Shown one piece after another: positions 8,020 through 14,843 of a stretch of DNA of 37,023 nucleotides. Numbering within the stretch: position 1 is the stretch's first letter; every line of letters starts with the position of its first letter. The stretch comes from Komagataeibacter swingsii (lineage in GTDB: Bacteria > Pseudomonadota > Alphaproteobacteria > Acetobacterales > Acetobacteraceae). A model generated the notes under the pieces. That model had not been told where the DNA came from, searched no databases, and saw only the letters and a program-made list of their open reading frames with translations. The stretch spans positions 1-37,023 of the forward strand of contig NZ_NKUB01000025.1 in assembly GCF_003207895.1 (NCBI RefSeq). Reading direction: 5' to 3'. Made by a program: the position numbers and the translations under genes.

Positions 8020-8883
8020 ATGCAACTGGACATATTCAGGACGCTGTGGGGTGACACGCGCCCGTGGGGCCAGCCCATTGCCGACATGCGGGCGGCCGGT
8101 TTTGACGGGATCGAGGCACGCATCCCGCCCACCGTGGCGCAGGCGGCCGAATGCGCGCGGGTCCTGCGCGGCGAGGGCGTGCCCTATATCGGCATCGCCA
8201 TGACCGGCGGCGGCGTGCTGCCACGGCAGGCCGCCAGCGTGGATGAGCATGTCGCCGACCTGCGCGCCATACTGGAACGCGCGGCGCCCATGTCACCACG
8301 TTTCATCAACGTGCTGGGTGGCAACGACCGCTGGAATGCGGCCCAGCAGGTCGAATTCATTGCGCGGGCGCAGGACGTGGCGCGCGATACCGGCCTGTTA
8401 TGCAGTTTTGAAACCCATCGCGCGCGCATCCTGTCCAGCCCGTGGATGACGCTGGACGTCATCCGCCAGCACCCCGACGTGCTGTTTACGACTGATATCA
8501 GCCATTGGGTCGTGACCTGCGAACGCCTGCTTGATGACCCGCTGGATGATTTCAGCGCCTTTATCAGCCGGGTGCATCATGTGCAGGCCCGCGTGGGGTA
8601 CGACCAGGGGCCGCAGGTGCCCCACCCGGCCGCCCCCGAATACCAGCCCGCCCTGCGCTTTCACCAGCAGTTCTGGGAGAAGGTCTGGCTGTCACAGATG
8701 GCGCGGGGCTACGCCACCACGACCCTGACCCCCGAATGCGGGCCGGATGGCTATCTGCACACGCTGCCCTTCACCAATGTGCCGGTGGCCGACCTGTGGG
8801 GGCTGAATGTGTGGATGGGGCAGACGGAACGCCAGCATTTTCTGGACTTCATCCCGACCAAGCAACAGGATCACGCGTCATGA
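8020..8883 (+). CDS. Xylose-isomerase-like TIM-barrel protein (sugar phosphate isomerase/epimerase family)
   Basis: 287 residues with the AP-endonuclease-2/xylose isomerase TIM-barrel pattern. Probable metal-binding or catalytic segments are GIEARIP (strand near residue 30), [23 protein letters not shown] and [11 protein letters not shown]. These supply the Glu/Asp/His/Glu set typical of hydroxypyruvate isomerase and ketose 3-epimerase relatives. It is the first gene of a three-gene operon; its TGA overlaps the ATG of the oxygenase gene (ATGA at 8880-8883). The family has broad substrate range, and the partners (2OG oxygenase, class II aldolase) suggest catabolism of a small hydroxylated acid or sugar acid. 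The substrate is unknown. Confidence 0.82.
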   Translation: MQLDIFRTLWGDTRPWGQPIADMRAAGFDGIEARIPPTVAQAAECARVLRGEGVPYIGIAMTGGGVLPRQAASVDEHVADLRAILERAAPMSPRFINVLGGNDRWNAAQQVEFIARAQDVARDTGLLCSFETHRARILSSPWMTLDVIRQHPDVLFTTDISHWVVTCERLLDDPLDDFSAFISRVHHVQARVGYDQGPQVPHPAAPEYQPALRFHQQFWEKVWLSQMARGYATTTLTPECGPDGYLHTLPFTNVPVADLWGLNVWMGQTERQHFLDFIPTKQQDHAS

Positions 8884-9950
8884 CGTCTACCACACAGGAT
8901 ACGGTAAAGCCCGGTCACGTCGAGACCTTTACGTCCATTCCCGTTGTCAATATCGCGGGGCTGTACAGTCCTGATCTTGCCGCGCGTCAGGCCGTGGCGG
9001 AAGAACTCGGGGCGGCGGCGCGCAATGTCGGTTTCCTCTATATTTCCGGCCATGACGTGCCGGATGCCGCAATCGCGGGGGTGCGCAAGGCCGCGCGGGA
9101 TTTCTTCGCGCTGCCTTACGAAGAAAAGATGAAATACTACATCGGCGCGTCCGCCACGCATAAGGGCTACGTGCCGGAAGGCGAGGAAGTCTACAGCAAG
9201 GGCCGCCCGGACCATAAGGAAGCCTTTGACATCGGTTTCGAGGTCCCGGCCGACAATCCGCTGGTCAAGGCGGGCACGCCGCTGCTGGGGCCGAACAACT
9301 GGCCCACGGTGCCCGGTTTCCGGACCGAGGCCGAAGCCTATTACAAATCCGTTTTCGCGCTGGGGCGCACGCTGTTCCGTGGCTTTGCGCTGGCGCTGGG
9401 GCTGCCGGAAACGTATTTCGATGACCATGCCAATTTCCCGCCTTCCAAACTGCGCATGATCCATTACCCGTATGATGCGGATGTAAGGGATGCGCCCGGT
9501 ATTGGCGCGCATACCGATTATGAATGCTTCACCATCCTGCTGGCGGACCAGCCGGGGCTGGAAGTGATGAACGGCAATGGTGAATGGATTGACGCGCCGC
9601 CGGTGCCCGGCGCCTTTGTGGTCAATATCGGCGACATGCTGGAAGTCATGACGGCGGGCGCGTTTGTCGCCACCGCGCATCGCGTGCGCAGTGTCCCGGC
9701 GGAGCGATATTCCTTTCCCCTGTTCTATGCCTGCGACTATCATACCAGGATCCAGCCGCTGCCAGCCTTTGCCAATGGCGCGCAGGATTATGAGACCATT
9801 ACAATCGGGGAACACATGTGGGCGCAGGCGTTGCAGACCTACCAGTACCTTGTCCGTCGCGTGGCGGACGGGACGCTGTCGCTGCCCACGGGCGCGCGCA
9901 AGGTGGCCACGTTCGGGCATTTCAAGCGCACGAAAAACGATAAGGCCTGA
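8880..9950 (+). CDS. 2-oxoglutarate/Fe(II)-dependent oxygenase, isopenicillin N synthase family
   Basis: 356 residues with an N-terminal DIOX_N-type region (IPVVNIAGL...) and a C-terminal double-stranded beta-helix. The iron ligands are His211 and Asp213 (GAHTDYECF) and His267 (ATAHRV). Arg276 in RYSFPLF is the likely 2-oxoglutarate carboxylate anchor. Enzymes of this group hydroxylate, desaturate or, in the ethylene-forming enzyme, fragment 2-oxoglutarate; the family also includes arginine- and homoarginine-acting members. The gene overlaps the preceding one by four bases and is followed after 49 bases by an aldolase gene. A hydroxylation that prepares a substrate for aldol cleavage is an attractive reading, but inferred. 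Confidence 0.88.
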   Translation: MTSTTQDTVKPGHVETFTSIPVVNIAGLYSPDLAARQAVAEELGAAARNVGFLYISGHDVPDAAIAGVRKAARDFFALPYEEKMKYYIGASATHKGYVPEGEEVYSKGRPDHKEAFDIGFEVPADNPLVKAGTPLLGPNNWPTVPGFRTEAEAYYKSVFALGRTLFRGFALALGLPETYFDDHANFPPSKLRMIHYPYDADVRDAPGIGAHTDYECFTILLADQPGLEVMNGNGEWIDAPPVPGAFVVNIGDMLEVMTAGAFVATAHRVRSVPAERYSFPLFYACDYHTRIQPLPAFANGAQDYETITIGEHMWAQALQTYQYLVRRVADGTLSLPTGARKVATFGHFKRTKNDKA

Positions 9951-9999
9951 CCCGCCACGGCGGTCAGGCGTTTGCTACAGGATGGGATTTTCCGACATC

Positions 10000-10755
10000 A
10001 TGTCTACTTCACCGGCTACATCATCTGCCACGACCGAACAGGCCCTGCGTGAGGACCTGGCGGCAGCCTACCGCCTGATGGCGCTTTTTGACATGACCGA
10101 CCTTGTCTATACGCACCTGTCCGTGCGTCTGCCGGGGGACCGTCATGCCTATCTGGTCAATCCCTACGGTCTTCTGTTCGAGGAAATTACCGCAAGTTCA
10201 CTGGTCGTGGTGGATGCCGACGGCCTGCCCAAACAGGAAACGTCATGGCCGATCAACCCGGCGGGGTTTGTCATCCATTCCGCCATCCACCGCAGCAGGC
10301 CGGATGCCGCCTGCGTCATGCATACCCATACCGTCCCCGGTATGGTGGTGGCGGCACAGGACCGGAACATCCTGCCGCTGAACCAGATCAACATGGAATT
10401 CTACGGCAGCGTCGGCTTCCATCCCTATGAGGGGATTGCGGCGGATGACAACCTGAGCGAGCGCGAACGCCTTGTGCGCGACCTTGGTGAGCGTAATGCG
10501 CTGATCCTGCAGAACCATGGGTTGCTGACCGTTGGCGCGACCGTCGCGCATACATTCTACCGCATGTATTACCTGAACCAGTCATGCAAGATCCAGATCG
10601 CGGCGCAGGCGACGGGCGTGCCGTTGCATGTTCCATCCGAAGCGCAGATCCTGCGTGCGAAGAAGCAGTTTGATGATGATCCCGATCAGGGCCGCCTGAT
10701 CTGGCAGGCCCTGCGCCGCAAGCTGGATCGTGAACAGCCGGATTACAGGGACTGA
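10000..10755 (+). CDS. Class II aldolase/adducin-family protein
   Basis: 251 residues spanning one aldolase class II domain. The zinc-binding signature is visible as the HTHT pair (VMHTHTVPG) and a third His in GATVAHTF, after the NHGLL segment. Such enzymes cleave or epimerise phosphorylated or free hydroxy-keto compounds, and some act as decarboxylases. I start at ATG 10000 because the protein then begins directly before the conserved REDLAAAYRLMALFDM helix; ATG 9982 is an in-frame alternative, and the open frame continues upstream inside the oxygenase gene, which is not meaningful. Last gene of the TIM-barrel/oxygenase operon; a dispersed hairpin repeat follows. Confidence 0.85.
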   Translation: MSTSPATSSATTEQALREDLAAAYRLMALFDMTDLVYTHLSVRLPGDRHAYLVNPYGLLFEEITASSLVVVDADGLPKQETSWPINPAGFVIHSAIHRSRPDAACVMHTHTVPGMVVAAQDRNILPLNQINMEFYGSVGFHPYEGIAADDNLSERERLVRDLGERNALILQNHGLLTVGATVAHTFYRMYYLNQSCKIQIAAQATGVPLHVPSEAQILRAKKQFDDDPDQGRLIWQALRRKLDREQPDYRD

Positions 10756-10872
10756 TACGGGTTTATAGGGTTGCTGGCTATCACGGCGTATAAACGCATC
10801 GCGCACTTTTACAGGCCCGCAGGTATTCATGCCTGTGGGTCTGTTTCGCATGACCCGTCAAAATTACAGACG

Positions 10873-10952
10873 GTTGGTTTGCGGGCGCCGTCTTTATTTT
10901 AAAGTGAAGTCTTCTGAAGCTTTTTGGGAAAAAGCTTCACCAAAAACTTTTA
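10873..10952 (+). repeat. Dispersed hairpin repeat, copy A
   Basis: About 80 bases. The right half has a perfect 10-bp stem (GAAGCTTTTT at 10916-10925, AAAAAGCTTC at 10929-10938), followed by ACCAAAAACTTTTA. The left half (GCGGGCGCCGTCTTTATTTT) is the degenerate GC stem of the family. Three other copies are at about 22413, 23254 and 32559. It directly follows the class II aldolase gene, where it may also terminate transcription. Confidence 0.7.
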
Positions 10953-11048
10953 TGATTTCGATATGTTATTGGATATATCTTTTCAAACAGCATCTAAGAA
11001 CTTCTTTGTAATTCGCGGACTGTTTTACAGTCAGGCTTCCAAAGAAAC

Positions 11049-11069
11049 TGCGAGCTGCCGGACTCGAAC
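11049..11069. other. Attachment-site-like repeat 1 (degenerate tRNA-Leu 3' end)
   Basis: The 21 bases TGCGAGCTGC-C-GGACTCGAAC match the complement of the tRNA-Leu(UAA) 3' end at 14580-14600 with one mismatch. Similarity to repeat 2 continues weakly for about 15 further bases. It forms the left limit of the island and is the expected remnant of an attL or old attachment site. Confidence 0.65.
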
Positions 11070-11157
11070 ACTCATGATCCTGCACTCCGCATCATGCTAG
11101 AATCCCCGGGGAAACCGCCAAATTCTTCTTAATCCATCTCATCGCAATGAAGGCACT

Positions 11158-11182
11158 TTGGAGAAGGATCATGGGGAAATCA
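11158..11182 (+). repeat. Direct repeat flanking the HNH module, copy 1
   Basis: A 25-base word beginning TGGAGAAGGATCATGGGGAA recurs at 12192-12216 with three mismatches. The copies lie just outside the 3' and 5' ends of the HNH gene. In both, a CCTGATCT word follows after 12-31 bases, so the similarity extends with a gap. Confidence 0.6.
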
Positions 11183-11197
11183 AGCGGCCACTATCAC

Positions 11198-12067
11198 CTA
11201 TTTCTGTGTTCCCCTGATCTGCCGCAGCAGTGAGATGGGAAGGGGAGCTAATGCGTCATCACCTTTGACGTGCGCCCATCGGTGGCAAGTGGGACATAAA
11301 ACAGACAAGTCATCTACGGTACTGTCACGTTGGCCGCAGGCAACTGGACTAATATGATGAGCATCAAACATTCCTGCCGACTCGTCAGAGAAGCCACATG
11401 CTTCGCAAACAAGTTTGCCATCATTGCGTTCTCGATTTGCCAGTTTTGCTGCTTTTTTAAGCTCTGGCGAACGCTCTACTTGACATGAAAGTTTATATAC
11501 CCGCTTTCCTTCCGATGATGTGAATTTCAATCTTGGGTAGAATGTTGATGAATATTCAACCTTTCCATCATCATAAAAACCGGGTGGAGCTATTACGTCT
11601 GTTCTGCGTTTGACTGGAAAATCCTTAATCTTTTCCCAAAAAAGATGGATGCGTTCTTCATCGCGATAAACGCTATCATATGCATTAGTTATGATTTTTT
11701 TATCCGGAAGCCCTACATCGCTCAGGATATCTGGATGGCCGATGACATCATACGTTTCGGACGTAACTATCGCAAAAGGCCACTGTGAGAGTCTCTCTTT
11801 TAGCACGGAATTTCGGACAAAAGCGGCTGTTTCGCCGTATTTCCCTGTCGCTCTTACCAGTTCCAGAATTCTGCCCTTGAATTTCTGAGGCACGTTAGAA
11901 CCCGCACCAATTGTGACAAAATAGTGCTGGGTCAAGGATCGTTCGGCCACTGATTTTGCTGTCCCTTTTTTGGAAAAGCACATGACAGGTTCTTCTGAAA
12001 GTCCCCAGACTGGTTTGAGGCCCATAAGATTGTCGCAAGTGCGGACGATATCTTCGAATGTTGTCAC
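11198..12067 (-). CDS. HNH endonuclease, probable restriction or defence nuclease
   Basis: 289 residues. The C-terminal HNH (His-Me finger) domain is clear: zinc-type Cys pair CEAC (221-224), catalytic DAHH (235-238), then LCPTCHRWAH (257-266), giving the second Cys pair and the final His. The N-terminal ~200 residues match no family I can name; by analogy with McrA-like enzymes they may recognise modified DNA (inference). Codon use is visibly AT-richer than in flanking chromosomal genes. It lies alone between attachment-like repeats 1 and 2 with no methyltransferase beside it, so a modification-dependent nuclease is more likely than a classical restriction enzyme. Confidence 0.82.
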   Translation of the reverse strand: MTTFEDIVRTCDNLMGLKPVWGLSEEPVMCFSKKGTAKSVAERSLTQHYFVTIGAGSNVPQKFKGRILELVRATGKYGETAAFVRNSVLKERLSQWPFAIVTSETYDVIGHPDILSDVGLPDKKIITNAYDSVYRDEERIHLFWEKIKDFPVKRRTDVIAPPGFYDDGKVEYSSTFYPRLKFTSSEGKRVYKLSCQVERSPELKKAAKLANRERNDGKLVCEACGFSDESAGMFDAHHISPVACGQRDSTVDDLSVLCPTCHRWAHVKGDDALAPLPISLLRQIRGTQK

Positions 12068-12191
12068 GTTTTCACAATGCTCCTACACGTCAGCAATCAG
12101 ACAATGACTTATGTGTCTAAGTCTGCGGCTGAAAAAATTATGTAGCAGGCAATCCCCGACAGTTTCAGCATTGAGCTATGCTTTATAACTG

Positions 12192-12216
12192 TGGAGAAGG
12201 ATTATGGAGAAATCAG
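12192..12216 (+). repeat. Direct repeat flanking the HNH module, copy 2
   Basis: Begins TGGAGAAGGATTATGGAGAA; partner of 11158-11182. It precedes attachment-like repeat 2 by about 70 bases. It suggests that flanking DNA was duplicated when the HNH module was acquired, or that a small insertion element was lost. Confidence 0.6.
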
Positions 12217-12286
12217 ATTTCTCCTGATCTAAACAACCAAAACCAGAAGAAAACACAATAAAACCAATAGGTTATCTTCTGGTAAG

Positions 12287-12309
12287 TGGTGCGAGCTGCG
12301 GGACTCGAA
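12287..12309. other. Attachment-site-like repeat 2 (tRNA-Leu 3' end copy)
   Basis: The 23 bases starting TGGTGCGAGCTGCGGGACTC are identical to 14578-14600, the complement of the tRNA-Leu(UAA) 3' end including its CCA. After base 12309 the sequence leaves the tRNA. This is the signature of site-specific integration into a tRNA 3' end and forms the boundary between the HNH module and the restriction-modification module. Confidence 0.8.
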
Positions 12310-12367
12310 TTCTCACAATCCCGCACGTCATGACATAACACACTGAAAAAATGAAGTTTTCCAGAAC

Positions 12368-12389
12368 GTGTAGCAATGTGTGTAGCAAA
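12368..12389 (+). repeat. GTGTAGCA tandem, copy 1 (possible integrase arm site)
   Basis: A 22-base word (GTGTAGCAATGTGTGTAGCA plus AA) is repeated exactly at 14501-14522. Each copy contains two GTGTAGCA units. They lie 58 and 55 bases inside attachment repeats 2 and 3, the distance at which tyrosine-integrase arm sites are often found. Confidence 0.6.
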
Positions 12390-12519
12390 TTATCAGGGAA
12401 TTGCCAACCACCGAGTCGGGCAGCAGAAATAGCCTGTGTCTGATGGTTAAGGTCATGATTTGGCTTAGAAACGAGAACCGGGTATCGATATAGGGCATGC
12501 AGTTGAATAGGCCGATTCG

Positions 12520-13341
12520 ATGACAAAGGAGACGGATGACCTGCCCAAGGTCATCACTATTAACTCACTCGACAGAGAAGACCGTTCCTTATTTCCGGAA
12601 GGTTTCTTTGATCTGTATGAAGTTAAAAGTTACCGGAATGCCGCTCAAATTCTTGCATCGTCATGTTCTAACGAATTTCGGGAACTGACTGAAACTTTGA
12701 TGAAATTTCGAATTCTCCCTGACGACATTATTTCAGGTGGTGGAAATAAATCTAAGATCGCCAAAGGGGTAGAAAATTTATTTCATCCGCTAGGATGGCG
12801 CGAGACGCGAGTTACAGCAGATTTGCTCATTAATCGTGTGACATATACCGATCCAAGCAAAAGGGGCGGCAAGGCTCCGAAAGTCATAGAGCGTTACAAG
12901 ATTGACTCTTTTGTCGATGGCCACAAAATAGATTTTGTGAAAGATCGCGTTGCTTTTGATATGGAGTGGAACTCAAAAGATCAGACGTTTGATCGGGATT
13001 TATACGCACTTCGCAGCTTCTATGAATGCAATATCATTTCGGCCGGTATCCTGCTGACGCGAAGTGCAGAACTGATCCCGGCATTTAATGATTTACAGAA
13101 GCGGTCTGAGAAAGAGATGAGCCAAGGAAAATACGGCGCATCAACAACGTGGATGGGTAAGCTTACATATCGTATCGAAGCTGGCCGTGGGGGTGGGTGC
13201 CCGATTCTTGCCTTGGGAATTAGACCATCCCTTATCAAAGATTTTGAAGCATGGAAGGCTGCCAACCCCATTCGTCGTTCGACGAAAGATATCTCTGTTT
13301 TAGATACGAACTCCGGGACTGACGACGATATGGATGATTAA
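12520..13341 (+). CDS. Type II restriction endonuclease, BglII/BstYI-like
   Basis: 273 residues resembling the BglII/BstYI family of PD-(D/E)XK nucleases. The core is KIDFVKDRVAFDMEWNSKD (136-154), in which Asp138 and/or Asp147 with Glu149 and Asn151 would bind metal, followed by the family-like RDLYALRSFYE helix. BglII-type enzymes cut palindromes with a central GATC; the target here is not deducible. Start ATG 12520 is the only plausible one; its ribosome site is weak. Its stop codon overlaps that of the convergent methyltransferase, the expected protective partner. AT-richer codon use supports horizontal transfer. Confidence 0.82.
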   Translation: MTKETDDLPKVITINSLDREDRSLFPEGFFDLYEVKSYRNAAQILASSCSNEFRELTETLMKFRILPDDIISGGGNKSKIAKGVENLFHPLGWRETRVTADLLINRVTYTDPSKRGGKAPKVIERYKIDSFVDGHKIDFVKDRVAFDMEWNSKDQTFDRDLYALRSFYECNIISAGILLTRSAELIPAFNDLQKRSEKEMSQGKYGASTTWMGKLTYRIEAGRGGGCPILALGIRPSLIKDFEAWKAANPIRRSTKDISVLDTNSGTDDDMDD

Positions 13342-14027
13342 TCAGCGATAAACTCGAAAGCCCCGTTTTCCCCGGCTGTTTTTAGCAGGCGTTCACTACG
13401 GCTGTTATGTTTATACGTGTCCCATGATGGTTCATAATCATCTGCCTGATTACCCCATACAGTCCAGCCTTTACGCGGCCCCCGTGCGAACATTTCCAGA
13501 TATGGTCCTGGGGAGCATGCTTCAATCAGATCATATTGTTCGTCTGGTTTCCGACTGTGCTCGCGTTTGCGCGTTGCCAGATAATTCACTTGTGTCCGGC
13601 CAGCTTGAAGGGTTCGGGCATTTTTTCCTTTAACGCCGAACAAGATAATTTCTGTTACATTGCGGAAATAGAAACCAACGCCACGTCCATCTGATCCGCC
13701 ATCCTTACGGATTTTGTGCCAAATCAAATTGGATTTGTAGGTAAACCCCCATTCCTTCATAACCCGCAGGCCATCGGGTAATAGGGCATTAGGCACCCAT
13801 AGATATAGGTGAGCCGTTGGTGCTGTGATGTCAGCGACAGGCAACGCACAGATGTCATCTAGGGTCATTGTCGGATATCGAGATAGTCGGCGATGTTCAG
13901 GCGCAACTTTGCCGGTCCTGTTCATAAACTGCCATGGCGGGTCGGCTAATATCGTCTTAGGCCGCACTTCCCCAACAGCGTCAAGGAAATCAGCCACAGC
14001 GCTCTGCGGAATCTCTTGCTTTGGCAT
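13338..14027 (-). CDS. MT-A70-family adenine DNA methyltransferase
   Basis: 229 residues. The catalytic motif IV DPPW (29-32) comes early, as in MT-A70 proteins, followed by SRYPTMTLDDICALPV and HLYLWVPNALLPDGL, both typical of bacterial and phage MT-A70 enzymes. These use S-adenosylmethionine to make N6-methyladenine. Placed tail-to-tail with a BglII-like nuclease, it is most simply the modification enzyme of a type II system. The start at ATG 14027 lacks a strong ribosome site. MT-A70 enzymes also occur as solitary methyltransferases in phages and islands, so pairing is inferred from position. Confidence 0.87.
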   Translation of the reverse strand: MPKQEIPQSAVADFLDAVGEVRPKTILADPPWQFMNRTGKVAPEHRRLSRYPTMTLDDICALPVADITAPTAHLYLWVPNALLPDGLRVMKEWGFTYKSNLIWHKIRKDGGSDGRGVGFYFRNVTEIILFGVKGKNARTLQAGRTQVNYLATRKREHSRKPDEQYDLIEACSPGPYLEMFARGPRKGWTVWGNQADDYEPSWDTYKHNSRSERLLKTAGENGAFEFIAD

Positions 14028-14200
14028 AGTCGCTGTTCACATTCTGTTCATATTGACTCTGGTAGGTTTCTCCGGTTGGGAAACCCACCATCCTTGTACC
14101 TATCATCCGATTCTTGTGCAATGTGCTTCCTGCTGATTGCAGATTTTCTGGTCTTACCAGTCATATGAAATATGTTAGCACTGGGAAGGTGATGACATTG

Positions 14201-14386
14201 TCATGTAGCCGACATGCTCAAATAGCCCGGTTCACCAGACATCGCATCTAATAATTCTTTGGAATATGCGTAATTCTTATTATTTTTCATTATAGATTCA
14301 CGAGTAATGAACAGGCTTGTGGCCAGAGAAGACAGATCACAAGCACTTTGTCTTGCTTCTAACTGGATCGATGTCTTGAGCAGATG
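14201..14386 (-). pseudogene. Possible remnant of a coding region
   Basis: An open minus-strand frame of 61 codons ends at TGA 14201. Its amino acid mix (RQSACDLSSLATSLFITRES, then MKNNKNYAYSKELLDAM) looks protein-like, unlike a random frame. No ribosome site precedes the internal Met at 14290, and a stop closes the frame upstream at 14387. I do not recognise the family. It could be the C-terminal scrap of an island gene or chance. Confidence 0.2.
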
Positions 14387-14500
14387 CTATATCTTTCGCT
14401 TCCCAATGATTCCTAACAATCGATCCAGAACCCGACAACGGAAATAGTAATCAAATTGAAAGCTGAATCAGTATCCCCAAATCCTTTGGCGATGCATCGG

Positions 14501-14522
14501 GTGTAGCAATGTGTGTAGCAAA
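14501..14522 (+). repeat. GTGTAGCA tandem, copy 2 (possible integrase arm site)
   Basis: Exact 22-base match to 12368-12389, in the same orientation, 55 bases from the tRNA-Leu 3' end. The two copies sit just inside the two ends of the restriction-modification module. Confidence 0.6.
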
Positions 14523-14577
14523 ACCCAGACCACAATTGATGGAATCTAGAAAAACAAATTATATCAATGGATTATAT

Positions 14578-14665
14578 TGGTGCGAGCTGCGGGACTCGAA
14601 CCCGCACGCCCTGTTGCGGGCGCAAGATTTTAAGTCTCGTGCGTCTACCATTCCGCCAAGCTCGC
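14578..14665 (-). tRNA. tRNA-Leu(UAA), with encoded CCA
   Basis: On the minus strand the acceptor 5' strand GCGAGCT (14665-14659) pairs with AGCTCGC at the 3' end, followed by ACCA. The anticodon stem CGAGA/TCTTG encloses the loop CTTAAAA, giving anticodon UAA. The T arm GCGGGTTCGAGTCCCGC is perfect, and the long variable arm is typical of a class II (Leu) tRNA. The 3' end is the integration target of the island on its left, and the gene was restored intact by the insertion. Confidence 0.95.
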
Positions 14666-14796
14666 CTATGCGCCCATGTTTAGCATAAGCGGCGCACAGG
14701 ACAATCATCGGTCATGATTTTATTCAATTAAGTTGGGGCAGCCCGCCCTGAATCGCGGGATGTCCCAAGGGCCGTGTCCCGCATGGGCGGGACATG

Positions 14797-14835
14797 CGGC
14801 CTGCTGGCCCCCGTTCGCGGGTAACCAGCAGGCCG
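14797..14835 (-). terminator. Hairpin after the NodT-type gene
   Basis: A perfect 11-bp stem, CGGCCTGCTGG (14797-14807) with CCAGCAGGCCG (14825-14835), lies 9 bases beyond the stop of the leftward efflux gene. A second GC hairpin (GTCCCGC/GCGGGAC) follows at about 14776-14793. There is no U-tract, so it may act as an RNA-stabilising or Rho-linked end instead of an intrinsic terminator. Confidence 0.55.
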
Positions 14836-14843
14836 TAGCCGTA

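Larger units (their letters stand above)
10756..11197. other. Gene-free junction between chromosome and tRNA-Leu island
   Basis: This gap holds a copy of the dispersed hairpin repeat (about 10873-10952), an AT-rich stretch (10950-11040), and a degenerate copy of the tRNA-Leu 3' end (11049-11069) that marks the left boundary of the island. Between 11100 and 11200 one plus frame reads AKFFLIHLIAMKALW, which faintly resembles the C-terminus of an IS5-type transposase. That resemblance is too weak to call an insertion sequence. Confidence 0.45.
12068..12519. other. Gene-free junction between the two island modules
   Basis: Contains copy 2 of the 25-base direct repeat (12192-12216), attachment-like repeat 2 (12287-12309) and a GTGTAGCA tandem (12368-12387). 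The promoters of the divergent HNH gene and restriction gene must lie here; the sequence is AT-rich, but I could not fix a convincing -35/-10 pair. No open frame looks coding. Confidence 0.45.
14028..14577. other. Gene-poor end of the island
   Basis: About 550 AT-rich bases. A minus-strand open frame from 14386 down to a stop at 14201 (61 codons, first Met at 14290) reads like real protein in part, for example NKNYAYSKELLDAMSGEPG, and may be a gene remnant. A perfect ATGACA-T-TGTCAT palindrome lies at 14192-14204. The second GTGTAGCA tandem is at 14501-14522. No integrase gene is present. Confidence 0.4.

Noticed and set aside
9664-9999. Upstream extension of the class II aldolase
   Set aside because: It overlaps the oxygenase gene in another frame and is Arg/Pro/Ser-rich; aldolase homology begins just after 10000.
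11100-11160. C-terminus of an IS5-type transposase
   Set aside because: Only about 15 residues with faint similarity; no inverted repeats or target duplication seen.
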